This document shows positions 1 through 8,022 of a stretch of 13,871 nucleotides of DNA, piece after piece. Source of the stretch: an uncultured Pseudomonas sp. (lineage in GTDB: Bacteria > Pseudomonadota > Gammaproteobacteria > Pseudomonadales > Pseudomonadaceae); assembly GCA_946886875.1 (NCBI GenBank), contig CAMPJN010000061.1, forward strand, positions 1-13,871. The letters are read 5' to 3'. A program made the position numbers and the translations under genes. Each line of letters starts with the position of its first letter. The first letter of the stretch is position 1. The notes under the pieces are model-generated. The model had not been told where the DNA came from and did no database searches. It worked only from the letters and a program-made list of their open reading frames with translations.

Positions 1-204
1 TTTGGCTTTGCTGGCCTTGGCTTCAGGGTCGAGCATGGCGATGATGTCACGCAGGGACTTCTGATATTCACCCATCAAGGTGCGCAGTTTGCCTTCGAAT
101 TCCAGTTCTTTCTTCAGTTTGTCGTCTTGCGAAAGATTCTTCAGGCGCTCTTGCAGTTCTTTGATGGCTTCTTCGGTGGCGCGGTATTCGTTGATCAGTG
201 ACAT
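1..204 (-). CDS. mvaT: MvaT-type H-NS-family silencer, N-terminal part (cut by window edge)
   Basis: The reverse strand encodes 68 residues from ATG (202-204), beginning MSLINEYRATEEAIKELQER and running off the window with no stop. This is the N-terminal coiled-coil oligomerisation region of MvaT/MvaU, the Pseudomonas functional analogue of H-NS; full-length members are about 120-125 residues. The visible part is rich in Glu, Lys and Leu in heptad-like spacing, as expected for the dimerisation helix. The AT-hook-like DNA-binding C-terminus lies outside the window. MvaT coats AT-rich and horizontally acquired DNA and silences it. The start is supported by AAGG a few bases upstream and by the match to known MvaT starts. 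It diverges from purU; in P. aeruginosa mvaT and purU1 are also adjacent (from memory). Family assignment is confident; mvaT versus a paralogue is less certain because half the protein is missing. Confidence 0.9.
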   Translation of the reverse strand, partial: MSLINEYRATEEAIKELQERLKNLSQDDKLKKELEFEGKLRTLMGEYQKSLRDIIAMLDPEAKASKAK

Positions 205-542
205 ATCGATGGCCTTAATCTGTAGTGGGATGATGCTAAGTGGTAGCAATAATAGTCAGGCACTTTTAATGTGTAAATAGCTTTGTAAAAAAATGCCACA
301 GTTATCCGGGCAAAGTTTTTAGTTCGCTGAATTATTCGGCCAGCGCGGGCGTTGGATAAATCTGCTTTTCAGTTGTCGATCAATTACCCGTCTATAAGCG
401 CAGCAGTTTACTTTCAGGCGCTTGGCGCACGCCGCATGTGGCGTTGTTTTAAGGCACCTTCGCGGTGCGCGCGCGAGAGTGCTGTAGTTTTTCCGGGCGC
501 TGGCTAGAATGGCGGACTTTGCGAAAACGACTGGAGTTTCCC
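205..542. other. Divergent mvaT/purU intergenic region
   Basis: These 338 bases hold no convincing gene. The left half (205-340) is AT-rich and carries the mvaT promoter. The right half returns to normal GC content. A TAGAAT box at 505-510, with a weak TGTAGT 16 bases upstream (483-488), is a possible purU promoter that would give a leader of under 30 bases. A small hairpin (GCACC 454-458 with GGTGC 464-468) precedes it. The open frame running from 465 into purU is an extension of that gene without a ribosome site, not a longer protein. Confidence 0.5.
249..277 (-). promoter_or_regulatory. Probable sigma-70 promoter of mvaT
   Basis: Read on the minus strand, TTTACA (272-277) and TATTAT (249-254) are separated by exactly 17 bases. 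Both hexamers are close to the sigma-70 consensus. The implied transcript would start near 242 and leave a leader of roughly 40 bases before the mvaT ATG. The surrounding 205-340 stretch is clearly AT-richer than the rest of the window, which would also suit MvaT autoregulation; that last point is inference. Confidence 0.55.
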
Positions 543-1394
543 ATGCGCACTTTTCGGCTGGTCATCGCCTGCCCCGATCGCGTCGGTATCGTGGCCAAGG
601 TCAGTAACTTTCTGGCCACCTATAACGGTTGGATTACCGAAGCGAGCCATCACTCGGATAACCACAGCGGTTGGTTCTTTATGCGCCACGAGATCCGTGC
701 CGATTCGCTGCCTTTCAATCTGCAGGAGTTTCGCCAGGCCTTCGCGCCTATCGCCCGTGAGTTTTCCATGGAGTGGCGGGTGACCGATTCGGCGGAAAAG
801 AAACGTGTGGTATTGATGGCCAGTCGCGAATCCCATTGCCTCGCGGACTTGCTGCACCGCTGGCATAGCGATGAATTGGATTGCGATATTCCCTGCGTGA
901 TTTCCAACCATGACGATCTGCGCAGCATGGTCGAATGGCACGATATTCCCTTCTGTCATGTGCCCGTTGATCCCCAGAACAAACAGGCCGCGTTCGACGA
1001 GGTGGAGCGCCTGATCGAGTTCCATCAAGCCGATGCCATAGTGCTGGCGCGCTATATGCAGATACTTCCACCGCAACTATGTCGGGCATTCGCCCATCGA
1101 ATCATCAACATCCACCACAGCTTCCTGCCGTCGTTCGTGGGGGCCAAGCCGTATCACCAGGCATCGCTGCGTGGGGTCAAGCTGATCGGCGCTACCTCGC
1201 ACTATGTCACCGAAGAGCTGGATGCCGGACCGATCATCGAGCAGGACGTGGTACGGGTCAGCCACCGCGACAGCATCGAGGAAATGGTGCGCCTGGGTAA
1301 GGATGTAGAAAAGATGGTGCTGGCTCGTGGTTTACGCTATCACTTAGAAGACAGAGTGCTGGTGCACGACAACAAGACAGTGGTGTTCGACTGA
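543..1394 (+). CDS. purU: Formyltetrahydrofolate deformylase
   Basis: This 283-residue protein hydrolyses 10-formyl-tetrahydrofolate to formate and tetrahydrofolate in the cytoplasm. The formate feeds PurT-dependent purine synthesis and the reaction balances the one-carbon pool. Residues 1-80 form an ACT-type regulatory domain (FRLVIACPDRVGIVAKVSNF). Residues from about 87 onward form the formyltransferase-fold hydrolase domain. The Asn-His-Asp catalytic triad is visible as N189 and H191 in IINIHHSFLPSF and D227 in VTEELDAGPI. GGAG at 532-535, about seven bases before the ATG, fixes the start at 543; the in-frame extension upstream to 465 lacks a ribosome site and does not look like family sequence. 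Length is normal for the family. Several Pseudomonas genomes carry more than one purU copy; the mvaT linkage matches purU1 of P. aeruginosa (from memory). Confidence 0.95.
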   Translation: MRTFRLVIACPDRVGIVAKVSNFLATYNGWITEASHHSDNHSGWFFMRHEIRADSLPFNLQEFRQAFAPIAREFSMEWRVTDSAEKKRVVLMASRESHCLADLLHRWHSDELDCDIPCVISNHDDLRSMVEWHDIPFCHVPVDPQNKQAAFDEVERLIEFHQADAIVLARYMQILPPQLCRAFAHRIINIHHSFLPSFVGAKPYHQASLRGVKLIGATSHYVTEELDAGPIIEQDVVRVSHRDSIEEMVRLGKDVEKMVLARGLRYHLEDRVLVHDNKTVVFD

Positions 1395-1417
1395 ACCCTG
1401 GGTTGTGAACCGGTTTG

Positions 1418-1559
1418 GCAGGCCGTTGAAAAGCGTAGGCGAGGCAGCCGAGACAAGGCAAAAACAGGCGAGGACGCGGAGTTTACCTGTTGTAAATGAG
1501 CAGTCCGAGCCTGTTTTTAACGACGGATCGGCAACGCAGGTAGCTTTTCAACAGCCTGC
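1418..1559. repeat. 142-bp MITE-like palindromic repeat
   Basis: The ends are 17-base inverted repeats with one mismatch (1418-1434, GCAGGCCGTTGAAAAGC, against 1543-1559). Inside, AAAAACAGGC (1460-1469) pairs with GCCTGTTTTT (1509-1518), followed by further pairing (GGAC/GTCC, TTTAC/GTAAA) down to a small loop near 1486-1490. The whole element can fold into one long interrupted hairpin. It has no coding capacity and fills the purU to CBS-gene spacer. I recall similar GTTGAAAA-ended palindromes as common intergenic repeats in Pseudomonas, but the count per genome cannot be checked here. No clear target-site duplication is visible. A shortened relative appears at 12996-13040. When transcribed it could act as a structured RNA or transcription attenuator between the flanking genes. 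Confidence 0.8.
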
Positions 1560-1584
1560 GAGTGCATGACAAAGGAGTTCGACA

Positions 1585-2010
1585 ATGCTCAAGTCAATTA
1601 AAGTGCGCGACTACATGACCCGCAATCTGGTGACATTTCGCCCCGAAATGAATTTATTTACCGCGATCAACCGTCTCCTGGAGCATCGTATTTCCGGTGC
1701 GCCGGTGGTCGATGGCCAGGGTCATCTGGTCGGCTTGCTGTCGGAAGGCGACTGTTTGCGCGGCATTCTTTCCGGCGCCTATTACGAGTCGGCGGGCGGC
1801 GATGTTCGCGATTATATGACCACCGAAGTGGAGGTCATTTCGCCCGAGGCGGATATCATCGAAGTGTCCGAACGCTTTCTGCGTGGTCGCCGTCGGCGTC
1901 TGCCGGTGGTCGAAGACGGTCGCTTGATCGGCCAGATCAGCCGTAGCGATGTGCTGCGCGCGGTCAAGGAATTCGCTCAGCATGATGAGGGGCGCAAGGT
2001 GCTCGGCTAG
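1585..2010 (+). CDS. Tandem CBS-domain protein
   Basis: The 141-residue product consists almost entirely of two CBS domains, at about residues 5-65 (VRDYMTRNLVTF... GAPVVDGQGHLVGLLSEGDCL) and 73-132 (VRDYMTTEVEVI... LPVVEDGRLIGQISRSDVL). Paired CBS motifs form a Bateman module that binds adenine nucleotides or related ligands and reports energy state to partner proteins. Nothing else is attached, so this is a stand-alone cytoplasmic sensor whose partner is unknown. AAAGGAG at 1570-1576 sits well placed before the ATG. It is separated from purU by the palindromic repeat and is followed after 32 bases by the small gene at 2043, with which it is probably co-transcribed. Domain assignment is sure; a specific role cannot be given. 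Confidence 0.9.
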   Translation: MLKSIKVRDYMTRNLVTFRPEMNLFTAINRLLEHRISGAPVVDGQGHLVGLLSEGDCLRGILSGAYYESAGGDVRDYMTTEVEVISPEADIIEVSERFLRGRRRRLPVVEDGRLIGQISRSDVLRAVKEFAQHDEGRKVLG

Positions 2011-2042
2011 CAGGTTGTCTGGTGGCTAGAGAGGAAGGCCGG

Positions 2043-2225
2043 ATGAGCGATCCACTTGAACGAGTCACTTCGAAGGCTCCGCCGATAGTCGGCGAGGGCT
2101 GTACCCAGCGTTATGACCCACAGGCGCTGACGCCGGAGGACGGTGCGACCTTCGACGATGCCGCCGCGCTCTGGAAACAACTGCAGGACGAGCAAGCGTC
2201 AGCGAGCGACGAAGACCAGACCTAA
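2043..2225 (+). CDS. Small acidic hypothetical protein (60 aa)
   Basis: The product is a 60-residue, acidic, soluble protein (MSDPLERVTSKAPPIVGEGC...) with no signal peptide or membrane segment and a C-terminus rich in Asp, Glu and Ser. I do not recognise a named family, although it reads like a conserved Pseudomonas small protein. GAGGAAGG at 2030-2037, about five bases before the ATG at 2043, argues for this start over the in-frame start at 2022. It lies 32 bases after the CBS gene in the same direction and ends just before a strong hairpin terminator, so it is likely the last gene of that transcript. The last codons and the stop fall in an 11-bp tandem duplication. Coding status is fairly secure from the ribosome site and context; function is unknown. 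Confidence 0.7.
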   Translation: MSDPLERVTSKAPPIVGEGCTQRYDPQALTPEDGATFDDAAALWKQLQDEQASASDEDQT

Positions 2226-2237
2226 ACCAGACCTAAA
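2216..2237. repeat. 11-bp tandem duplication over a stop codon
   Basis: CCAGACCTAAA occurs twice without a gap (2216-2226 and 2227-2237). The first copy contains the TAA stop of the small hypothetical gene. It looks like a recent slippage duplication. Because the stop lies in the first copy, the protein is unaffected. Confidence 0.85.
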
Positions 2238-2245
2238 CCGGATAT

Positions 2246-2275
2246 AAAAAGGGGCGCTAATTGGCGCCCCTGTTT
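2246..2275. terminator. Bidirectional intrinsic terminator
   Basis: GGGGCGC (2251-2257) pairs perfectly with GCGCCCC (2264-2270) around a 6-base loop. AAAAA lies on the left and TGTTTGTT on the right. It sits between the convergent ends of the small hypothetical gene (stop 2223-2225) and the chemoreceptor (stop 2289-2291), so it can stop transcription from both sides. Confidence 0.85.
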
Positions 2276-2288
2276 GTTGCCGCCCCGC

Positions 2289-4163
2289 TTAAATGCGGAA
2301 GCTATCGACCAGTTGCTTGAGGCGCGAGGCCTGTTGTTCCAGGTCGCCACAGGCGCGCAGAGTGGAATTGAGGTTTTCCACGCCTTCCTGGTTGAGTGTG
2401 TTGATCTCGTTGATGTCGACGTTCAGCGACTCGATCACCGAAGTCTGTTCTTCTGTGGCGGTAGCCACCGATTGGTTCATGCCATCGATCTCGCCGATAC
2501 GCTGGGTCACGCTGCCCAACCGCTCGCCGGCTTGGTTGGCGATCTCCACGCTTTCTTCGCTGTAGCGCTGGCTCTCGGTCATGGTGGTGACCGATTCCCG
2601 CGAGCCGACTTGCAGCTCCTCGATCATTTTCTCGATCTCCTGCGCGGACTCCTGGGTGCGGTGGGCAAGGTTGCGCACCTCGTCGGCGACCACGGCGAAA
2701 CCGCGCCCCGCTTCGCCAGCACGCGCCGCTTCGATGGCGGCGTTGAGCGCGAGCAGGTTGGTTTGCTGGGAGATGCTTTTGATCACCTCGAGAATCTGCC
2801 CGATGTTTACCGTCTTGCCATTGAGCGTTTCGATGTTGCTGCACGAGGCGCTGATCTTGGCGGACAGTTCGTTCATCGCCTTGATGGTTTTTTCCACCAC
2901 CTGGCGGCCATCCTCGGCTTGCTGGCGGGCGTCCGACGCCTGAGTCGAGGCGTCGGCGGCGTTGCGCGCGATCTCCTGGGCGGCGGCACCGAGCTGGTTG
3001 ATCGCCGCGGCCACGCTGTTGGTGCGGCTGGCCTGTTCGTCGGAGTTGAGCATCGAGGAGTTGGAGGCGCTGACCACCAGTTTCGCCACCTCGTTGACCA
3101 GACTGGTGGCCGATGACACCTCGCGGATCGAGCCGTGAATCCGCTCGACGAACTGGTTGAAAGCGGTGGCCAGGGCGCCGAATTCGTCGTTGGACTGGAT
3201 TTCCAGGCGCTTGGTCAGGTCACCCTCGCCCTGGGCGATGTCCTGCATGGCTTTGCCCATCACGTTCAGCGGTTGCATCAGCACGCTGATCAGCATGCTC
3301 AGCAGCAGCATGATCAACACCACGGCGATGATGGTGGCGATGATCGCCGAAGTGCGGAATTTGCTGAGGGCGGCGTAGGCTTTGGTCTTGTCGATGCTCA
3401 AACCGACATACCAGTTGACCGAAGGCAGACCCTTGACCGGGGCAAAGGTAAGGATACGGGTTTCACCGTTGAGCTCGGCTTCGGTGAAGTCGCTGCCGAT
3501 GCGTGGGGTGTTGTCGGGGAAGACGTCCTTGAGGTTCTTCATCACCAGATCGCGGTCGGGGTGGACCAGGATCTGGCCGTCGGCGCTGACCAGAAAGGCG
3601 TAGCCGTTACCGTTGAAGTCGAGGGAATTGATGATGTCGACCAGCACCTGCAAGCTCAGGTCGCCACCGACCACGCCCGCCGGTTTCGCCGGGGTGGCGA
3701 TGGTGATGATCAGCGCTTTGGTCGCGGCATCGACATAGGGTTCAGTAAGGGTAGTGCCGCCAGCGCTCAAGGCGTCCTTGTACCAGGGGCGGGTGCGCGG
3801 GTCGTAGTCGGCGGGCATTTCATCGTCCGGGCGCATGAAAAACTCGCCGCTTTCAGTGCCCAGATAGCTATAACTGAAGGTTGAGGTCAGAGCCTTCTGC
3901 TCCAGCAGGCTGATGACTTTAGCCGGTTCGGCGTCGCGAACTATGGCTTGCGCGACGTTTTCCACCAGCAGAATCCGCCCGGATAGCCAGTTCTGGATAT
4001 TGTTGGCGGTAACGTTGCCCATTTCATGCAAGTAGCTTTCAAGGTTGGCGCGAATCGCATTACGTTGCAGGTAATCGTTGTACAGGGTAAACAACGAGAA
4101 GGCTGCGATTACCACCAGAGAGGCGGCAAGGAGAATTTTATGGCTGAACTTCATGCTGGTCAT
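2289..4163 (-). CDS. Methyl-accepting chemotaxis protein, PctA/PctB-like amino-acid receptor
   Basis: This 624-residue inner-membrane chemoreceptor has TM1 at about 9-28, a periplasmic double-Cache (dCache_1) sensor at about 30-268, TM2 at about 271-296, a HAMP linker, and a long signalling domain with the invariant tip near 475-500 ([20 protein letters not shown]). The amino-acid-binding signature of dCache_1 receptors is present: Y120, R125, W127 and Y128 in [11 protein letters not shown]143 and D145 in EPYVD, and D168 in GGDLSL. P. aeruginosa PctA has the same residues about one position later. The likely ligands are therefore L-amino acids. The start at 4163 ([12 protein letters not shown]) was chosen because PctA begins with a similar KFSHKILL segment; ATG 4154 is the alternative, and neither has a strong ribosome site. 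It lacks the C-terminal pentapeptide used to tether CheR in some receptors. The individual ligand spectrum cannot be read from sequence. Confidence 0.93.
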   Translation of the reverse strand: MTSMKFSHKILLAASLVVIAAFSLFTLYNDYLQRNAIRANLESYLHEMGNVTANNIQNWLSGRILLVENVAQAIVRDAEPAKVISLLEQKALTSTFSYSYLGTESGEFFMRPDDEMPADYDPRTRPWYKDALSAGGTTLTEPYVDAATKALIITIATPAKPAGVVGGDLSLQVLVDIINSLDFNGNGYAFLVSADGQILVHPDRDLVMKNLKDVFPDNTPRIGSDFTEAELNGETRILTFAPVKGLPSVNWYVGLSIDKTKAYAALSKFRTSAIIATIIAVVLIMLLLSMLISVLMQPLNVMGKAMQDIAQGEGDLTKRLEIQSNDEFGALATAFNQFVERIHGSIREVSSATSLVNEVAKLVVSASNSSMLNSDEQASRTNSVAAAINQLGAAAQEIARNAADASTQASDARQQAEDGRQVVEKTIKAMNELSAKISASCSNIETLNGKTVNIGQILEVIKSISQQTNLLALNAAIEAARAGEAGRGFAVVADEVRNLAHRTQESAQEIEKMIEELQVGSRESVTTMTESQRYSEESVEIANQAGERLGSVTQRIGEIDGMNQSVATATEEQTSVIESLNVDINEINTLNQEGVENLNSTLRACGDLEQQASRLKQLVDSFRI

Positions 4164-4293
4164 GGCTACTTGTGTCCACTTAGGTCTAGCGCCATCCCTG
4201 AGCACAATGCACGTTTATTGGCAGCATCCGCGAGGGGCGCTGTCCCCTGTGTCGGCATACCAGCAGTAAAGCTTGAACTGTGGGGATGGCAAG

Positions 4294-5787
4294 ATGACGA
4301 GAAATGAGTGTTTCGTGTTGGGGGCCGATTCTTCAGGTCAGGCGCTGGGCCAGCCGTTGCGCCTGGCCAATCGGCACGGGTTGATCGCCGGTGCCACCGG
4401 CACCGGCAAAACCGTGACCTTGCAGCGCCTGATCGAAACCTTCAGTGATGCCGGCGTGGCGGTATTCGCCGCCGACGTCAAAGGCGATCTATGCGGGCTG
4501 GGCGCGGCTGGCGCACCGCAAGGCGGGGTGGCCGAACGCATCGCCTCGATGCCCTGGCTCGAGCACAAACCCATGGCTTATCCGCTGACCCTGTGGGATA
4601 TCCATGGCGTCAGCGGGCACCCGCTGCGCACCACCCTGAGCGAGATGGGGCCGCTATTGCTCGGTGCGCTGCTGGAACTGAGCGACAGCCAACAGGCCGC
4701 GCTTTATGCGGCGTTCAAGGTTGCCGATCGCGAAGGCTTGTTGCTGCTCGATCTGAAGGATTTGAAGGCCTTGCTGGCGCACCTGAAAAGCCATCCCGAG
4801 GTACTGGGTGAAGACAGCGCATTGTTCACCAGCGCATCGGCCCAGGCCTTGCTGCGCAGACTGTCCAGCCTCGAACAGCAGGGCGGCGATGCCTTGTTCG
4901 GCGAGCCGGCATTGCAGCTGGAGGATATTCTGCGCCCGGCCCGCGATGGCCGCGGCTCGATTCATTTGCTCGACGCCAGCCGCCTGGTGCACGAGGCGCC
5001 CAAGGTCTATGCGACTTTCCTGTTGTGGTTATTGGCCGAGTTGTTCGAGCAGTTGCCCGAGCGCGGCGATGCTGACAAACCCCTGCTGGCACTGTTTTTC
5101 GATGAGGCCCATCTGTTGTTCGCCGATACGCCCAAGGCGCTGCAGGAACGTTTGGAACAGGTGGTGCGGCTGATCCGCTCGAAAGGCGTCGGGGTGTATT
5201 TCGTCACCCAATCGCCGAGCGATCTCCCTGACGATGTGCTGGGGCAACTGGGCTTGCGCATCCAGCACGGCTTGCGCGCTTTTACCGCCAAGGAGCAGAA
5301 GTCGTTGCGCGCGGTCGCCGATGGCTTTCGCCCCAATCCGGCCATCGACACCCTGGCCACGTTGACCGAGCTGGGCATAGGCGAAGCCCTGGTCGGCACC
5401 CTGGAAAACAAGGGCACGCCAGCCATGGTCCAGCGCGTCGCCATCGCTCCGCCGCAATCGCGGATCGGCCCGCTCAGCGCCGATGAGCGCAGCGCGCTGA
5501 TCCGTCAATCGCCGTTGGCCGGGTACTACGACAAAGCTTTTGACCGCGAGTCGGCCTACGAACTGCTCACCGCTCGCGCGACACGCGCCGCCAGCGAAAC
5601 CGCCTCGCAGCAAGAGCGCGCGCCGCAGAGCAAGGCGCCTGCGGGGGTGGCCAGTAAAGCCGGCGATCTGCTGGGCAATCTCGCCGGCCAGGTGATGAAA
5701 ACAGCCGTACGCCAAGCCGCCAACCAGATCGGCCGGCAACTGGTGCGCGGTTTATTGGGGGCTTTGCTCGGTGGTAAAGGACGCTAG
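4294..5787 (+). CDS. DUF853/YjgR-type HerA-like ATPase
   Basis: The 497-residue product resembles E. coli YjgR, a HerA/FtsK-superfamily P-loop ATPase of about 500 residues. The Walker A motif is GATGTGKT (33-40), preceded by the typical NRHGLI, and followed by FAADVKGDL. Walker B is LLALFFDEAHLLF with DEAH at 270-273, and a sensor-like TQSPSD lies at 305-310. The C-terminal tail (about 435-497) is Ala/Gly-rich and probably flexible. HerA-type enzymes pump or unwind DNA, but the biological role of the YjgR branch is not established. The ATG at 4294 follows GGGGATGG and matches family starts; an in-frame TTG at 4273 is less likely. It is transcribed divergently from the chemoreceptor and convergently with the bufferin operon, ending 22 bases from the doxX stop, with no obvious functional link to either. 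Confidence 0.9.
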   Translation: MTRNECFVLGADSSGQALGQPLRLANRHGLIAGATGTGKTVTLQRLIETFSDAGVAVFAADVKGDLCGLGAAGAPQGGVAERIASMPWLEHKPMAYPLTLWDIHGVSGHPLRTTLSEMGPLLLGALLELSDSQQAALYAAFKVADREGLLLLDLKDLKALLAHLKSHPEVLGEDSALFTSASAQALLRRLSSLEQQGGDALFGEPALQLEDILRPARDGRGSIHLLDASRLVHEAPKVYATFLLWLLAELFEQLPERGDADKPLLALFFDEAHLLFADTPKALQERLEQVVRLIRSKGVGVYFVTQSPSDLPDDVLGQLGLRIQHGLRAFTAKEQKSLRAVADGFRPNPAIDTLATLTELGIGEALVGTLENKGTPAMVQRVAIAPPQSRIGPLSADERSALIRQSPLAGYYDKAFDRESAYELLTARATRAASETASQQERAPQSKAPAGVASKAGDLLGNLAGQVMKTAVRQAANQIGRQLVRGLLGALLGGKGR

Positions 5788-5809
5788 GACCAAGCTGAGC
5801 AATCGGCTA

Positions 5810-6298
5810 TCAGCTGAATCTGCGCGCAATCCAGTGATCCAGCGCAACCGCGCCAGGCCCTTTCGCCAGTAACAGCAGCAGCACCGTGGCCCAGACCCCG
5901 TGGGTTGGGTAGGCGCCCGGATAGACCAGCAACTGGATGGTCAGAGTCATCAGCAACAGCGCCAGGGCGGAAAAACGTGTGGCCAGGCCGAGCAGAATCA
6001 ACGCTGGGAATACGTGCTCGGCAATTGCCGCCATAATGGCCGCGGGCTCGGGGGCGATCAGCGGCAAGCGATATTCTTCCTGAAACAGAAAGACCGCCGA
6101 GTTGGAAAGCTGCGGTATGCCGAATTGAAACTCTCCAGAGACCAGGTCCAGGGCAAAGCCTTGCACTTTGGTCTGCCCGGATTTCCAGAAGATCGCCGCA
6201 ATGGAAAATCTCCCGAGCAACGCGATCAGCCAATAGGGCGTGCGTTCACACAGGGCAACAAACCCTTTGATCAGCTGTACCGGGCGGGCATCTTGCAT
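5810..6298 (-). CDS. DoxX-family membrane protein of the bufferin operon
   Basis: This 162-residue protein has four predicted membrane segments at about 21-38, 86-105, 107-127 and 134-149, with the DoxX-like start LLGRFSIAAIFWKSGQTK and the motif EHVFPALILLGLATRFSAL. DoxX proteins are small inner-membrane proteins related to quinone-reducing or redox modules; their exact chemistry is often unknown. It is the last gene of the operon: its ATG lies five bases after the stop of the DUF2063 gene, and its ribosome site (GGAGTAA) overlaps that stop, which suggests translational coupling. DoxX members are frequent companions of DUF692/DUF2063/DUF2282 clusters. A role in supplying redox equivalents or in membrane association for peptide maturation is inference. 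Family call is confident, specific function is not. Confidence 0.88.
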   Translation of the reverse strand: MQDARPVQLIKGFVALCERTPYWLIALLGRFSIAAIFWKSGQTKVQGFALDLVSGEFQFGIPQLSNSAVFLFQEEYRLPLIAPEPAAIMAAIAEHVFPALILLGLATRFSALALLLMTLTIQLLVYPGAYPTHGVWATVLLLLLAKGPGAVALDHWIARRFS

Positions 6299-6303
6299 GG
6301 TGG

Positions 6304-7065
6304 TTACTCCTGGGTGGTGAAATGGGTGATGGCGCCGCCGCGCAGTAGCAGCTCCAGGGCGGCGCCCAGGTCAAAAGGTACGGCGGTATCCGCCGCCGCC
6401 GCGAAGGTTGCGTTGCTGCGCAGGTTGTCGATGAATTCGGCCGTGCCGGCCTCGATGGGGATGATCGCCACCTCCAATCCCTGGCGCATCAGCACGGCCG
6501 CTTCGCCGCGGTCCGGGTCTATCGCGCTCAGGCTGCCGGCCGCTGCCTGTTCCTGGTGAGCGGCCCAGAGCGAGACCACGGCATAGTTCGAACACAGCAG
6601 CTGAAGGGCCGGGTGCAAGCCGAAGCGAACGCCTGCCAGGGCGTTCTCGTCGCCGAGCAAACCCGCCAGTTCGGCCAGTGGCACTGGTGTTGCGTCCGCG
6701 GCGTGATAAGCCTGCACGTAGAGCATTTCCAAACGGGCAAGATCGGCCAGGTAGGGCAGGCTGGCGGCTGGTGCGAAGCCTTCGATGAAATTCGCAAAGC
6801 CACGGCCATACAGCGCCATTACCGGAGAGCTGGGCGGCGTGGCGCGCACGAACAGGCGCGCCATGGCCCGGAAAAAATCCTCACCGACCATGGCTTGGGT
6901 CACCGGGTAGGTATCGGCCAAGGCATCGATCAGGGATACGGTGACGTTGTTGCGATAGACCGCAAAGCGCTGCGCCGGGTCGGAGCCGTTCCAGCTGCGC
7001 AGGCCCGGCGGGCAATTGAATGCCTCTTCCAGCAAGCATTGTGCGAACTGTTCATGGGTCGTCAT
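6304..7065 (-). CDS. bufC: DUF2063 (HvfC/BufC-type) partner protein
   Basis: The product has 253 residues. The N-terminal half carries the DUF2063 hallmarks RFAVYRNNV (33-41), the segment [21 protein letters not shown] around 50-70, and LARLEMLY (109-116). This family, often annotated as a putative DNA-binding domain, is now understood as the partner of MNIO (DUF692) enzymes. It presents the precursor peptide to the enzyme in RiPP maturation, comparable to a RiPP recognition element. The DNA-binding annotation is probably misleading. Its ATG overlaps the stop of the upstream DUF692 gene by four bases (ATGA at 7062-7065), so synthesis of the two proteins is coupled, as expected for a 1:1 complex. 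The protein has no signal peptide and should be cytoplasmic. The bufC symbol follows the bufferin nomenclature and depends on the whole operon being one. Confidence 0.88.
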   Translation of the reverse strand: MTTHEQFAQCLLEEAFNCPPGLRSWNGSDPAQRFAVYRNNVTVSLIDALADTYPVTQAMVGEDFFRAMARLFVRATPPSSPVMALYGRGFANFIEGFAPAASLPYLADLARLEMLYVQAYHAADATPVPLAELAGLLGDENALAGVRFGLHPALQLLCSNYAVVSLWAAHQEQAAAGSLSAIDPDRGEAAVLMRQGLEVAIIPIEAGTAEFIDNLRSNATFAAAADTAVPFDLGAALELLLRGGAITHFTTQE

Positions 7066-7991
7066 TTCGGCTCACCGCACCGTTCGGGCGCTGCTTGGCG
7101 GGTCTCCGGCAGACGATCCAGCATGGCTTGTGCCTGATTGGCTTCCGCCAGCAGAACCCCGAGTTCGGGAATGTGGTTATCGCGCTCGATCAGCGTCGGC
7201 TTGGCGCCGGTCAGGCCCAGGGTGAACTCGTACAGCTGCCACACGGCTTGCGCCACCGGGGCGCCATGGCTATCGATCAGCAAGGGCGCGCCGCTGCTGT
7301 CCAGCTCTGCGGCGAAGCCCGCCAGATGAATCTCGGCAACTGCCTGCAGGGGCAAGCCCCTTATGTACTCATGGGGATCGCCGCCATGGTTGACGCTGGC
7401 CACATGCACATTGTTGACGTCCAGCAACAGGCCGCAGCCGGTACGACGTACGACTTCGCCGATAAATGCGTTCTCGGCCATGGTCGAGGCGCTGAACTCG
7501 ACGTAAGTCGCGGGGTTTTCCAGCAGCATGCGCCGGCCCAGGCGTTCCTGCACATGGTCGATATGCGCACACACCTGCCCCAGGCTCAGGGCGTTATAGG
7601 GCAGCGGCAACAGGTCGTTGAGAAAGCTGCCGCCATGGCTGGACCAGGCCAGATGCTCGGAAAAGGACTCCGGCTGATAGCGTTCCAGCAACAGCGCCAG
7701 CCGGGTCAGATGATCTTCATCCAGCGGCCCCTGGCCGCCGATGGACAGGCCGACGCCATGGATGGATAGCGGGTAGAGCGCGCGAATCCTTTCCAGGTAA
7801 TGATGGAAAGGCCCGCCGGCGACCATGAAATTCTCGGCATGGACTTCAAAGAAGCCCAGCGCCGGCGGTTGCGCGAGAATCTCGCGGAAGTGCTCGGGTT
7901 TCAAACCGATACCGGCGTGGTTTGGCAGTGCGGCAGGCGGGCATATTGCGGCGCCTGCTGTGCACGCTATATCGCCAGAAGGTTGAATCAT
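7062..7991 (-). CDS. bufB: MNIO-family (DUF692) peptide-modifying enzyme
   Basis: This 309-residue TIM-barrel enzyme belongs to the multinuclear non-heme iron oxidase family, which includes MbnB (methanobactin) and BufB. Candidate metal-binding residues fall in conserved motifs: H78 ([11 protein letters not shown]), E112/H113 (SEHLAW), E158 (LENPATY), D191, N194 and H196 ([10 protein letters not shown]), H222 (EIHLAG), D240/H242 (LIDSHG), E269/D271 (LIERDN). In bufferin systems the enzyme converts precursor cysteines to thiooxazoles with Fe(II)/Fe(III) and oxygen. The start at 7991 is set by GGAG eight bases upstream; the open frame extends further to 8159 but that part overlaps the precursor gene antisense-free and lacks a ribosome site. 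It begins 31 bases after the precursor gene and overlaps the DUF2063 gene by four bases. Family call is very secure; the exact modification is inferred from the operon type. Confidence 0.92.
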   Translation of the reverse strand: MIQPSGDIACTAGAAICPPAALPNHAGIGLKPEHFREILAQPPALGFFEVHAENFMVAGGPFHHYLERIRALYPLSIHGVGLSIGGQGPLDEDHLTRLALLLERYQPESFSEHLAWSSHGGSFLNDLLPLPYNALSLGQVCAHIDHVQERLGRRMLLENPATYVEFSASTMAENAFIGEVVRRTGCGLLLDVNNVHVASVNHGGDPHEYIRGLPLQAVAEIHLAGFAAELDSSGAPLLIDSHGAPVAQAVWQLYEFTLGLTGAKPTLIERDNHIPELGVLLAEANQAQAMLDRLPETRQAAPERCGEPK

Positions 7992-8022
7992 TAAGAGCAC
8001 TCCGTGACCGTTCGCTGATGGA

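Noticed and set aside
465..542. N-terminal extension of purU from 465
   Set aside because: The 26 extra residues have no ribosome site and do not resemble the family; GGAG at 532-535 points to ATG 543.
504..1076. 190-codon minus-strand frame opposite purU
   Set aside because: Shadow of the purU codons in GC-rich DNA; no family features and no ribosome site.
2274..3884. Two long plus-strand frames (280 and 249 codons) opposite the chemoreceptor
   Set aside because: Antisense shadows of the receptor gene; composition rich in His, Gly and Asp is typical of reversed MCP codons.
4164..4293. FliA (sigma-28) promoter for the chemoreceptor
   Set aside because: A TAAA with a 15-base spacer exists on the minus strand, but the -10 side (GGGATGGC) does not match GCCGATAA.
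5793..5815. Terminator between the HerA-like gene and doxX
   Set aside because: Only a 6-bp stem (AGCTGA/TCAGCT) with an 11-base loop and no T-run; too weak to call.
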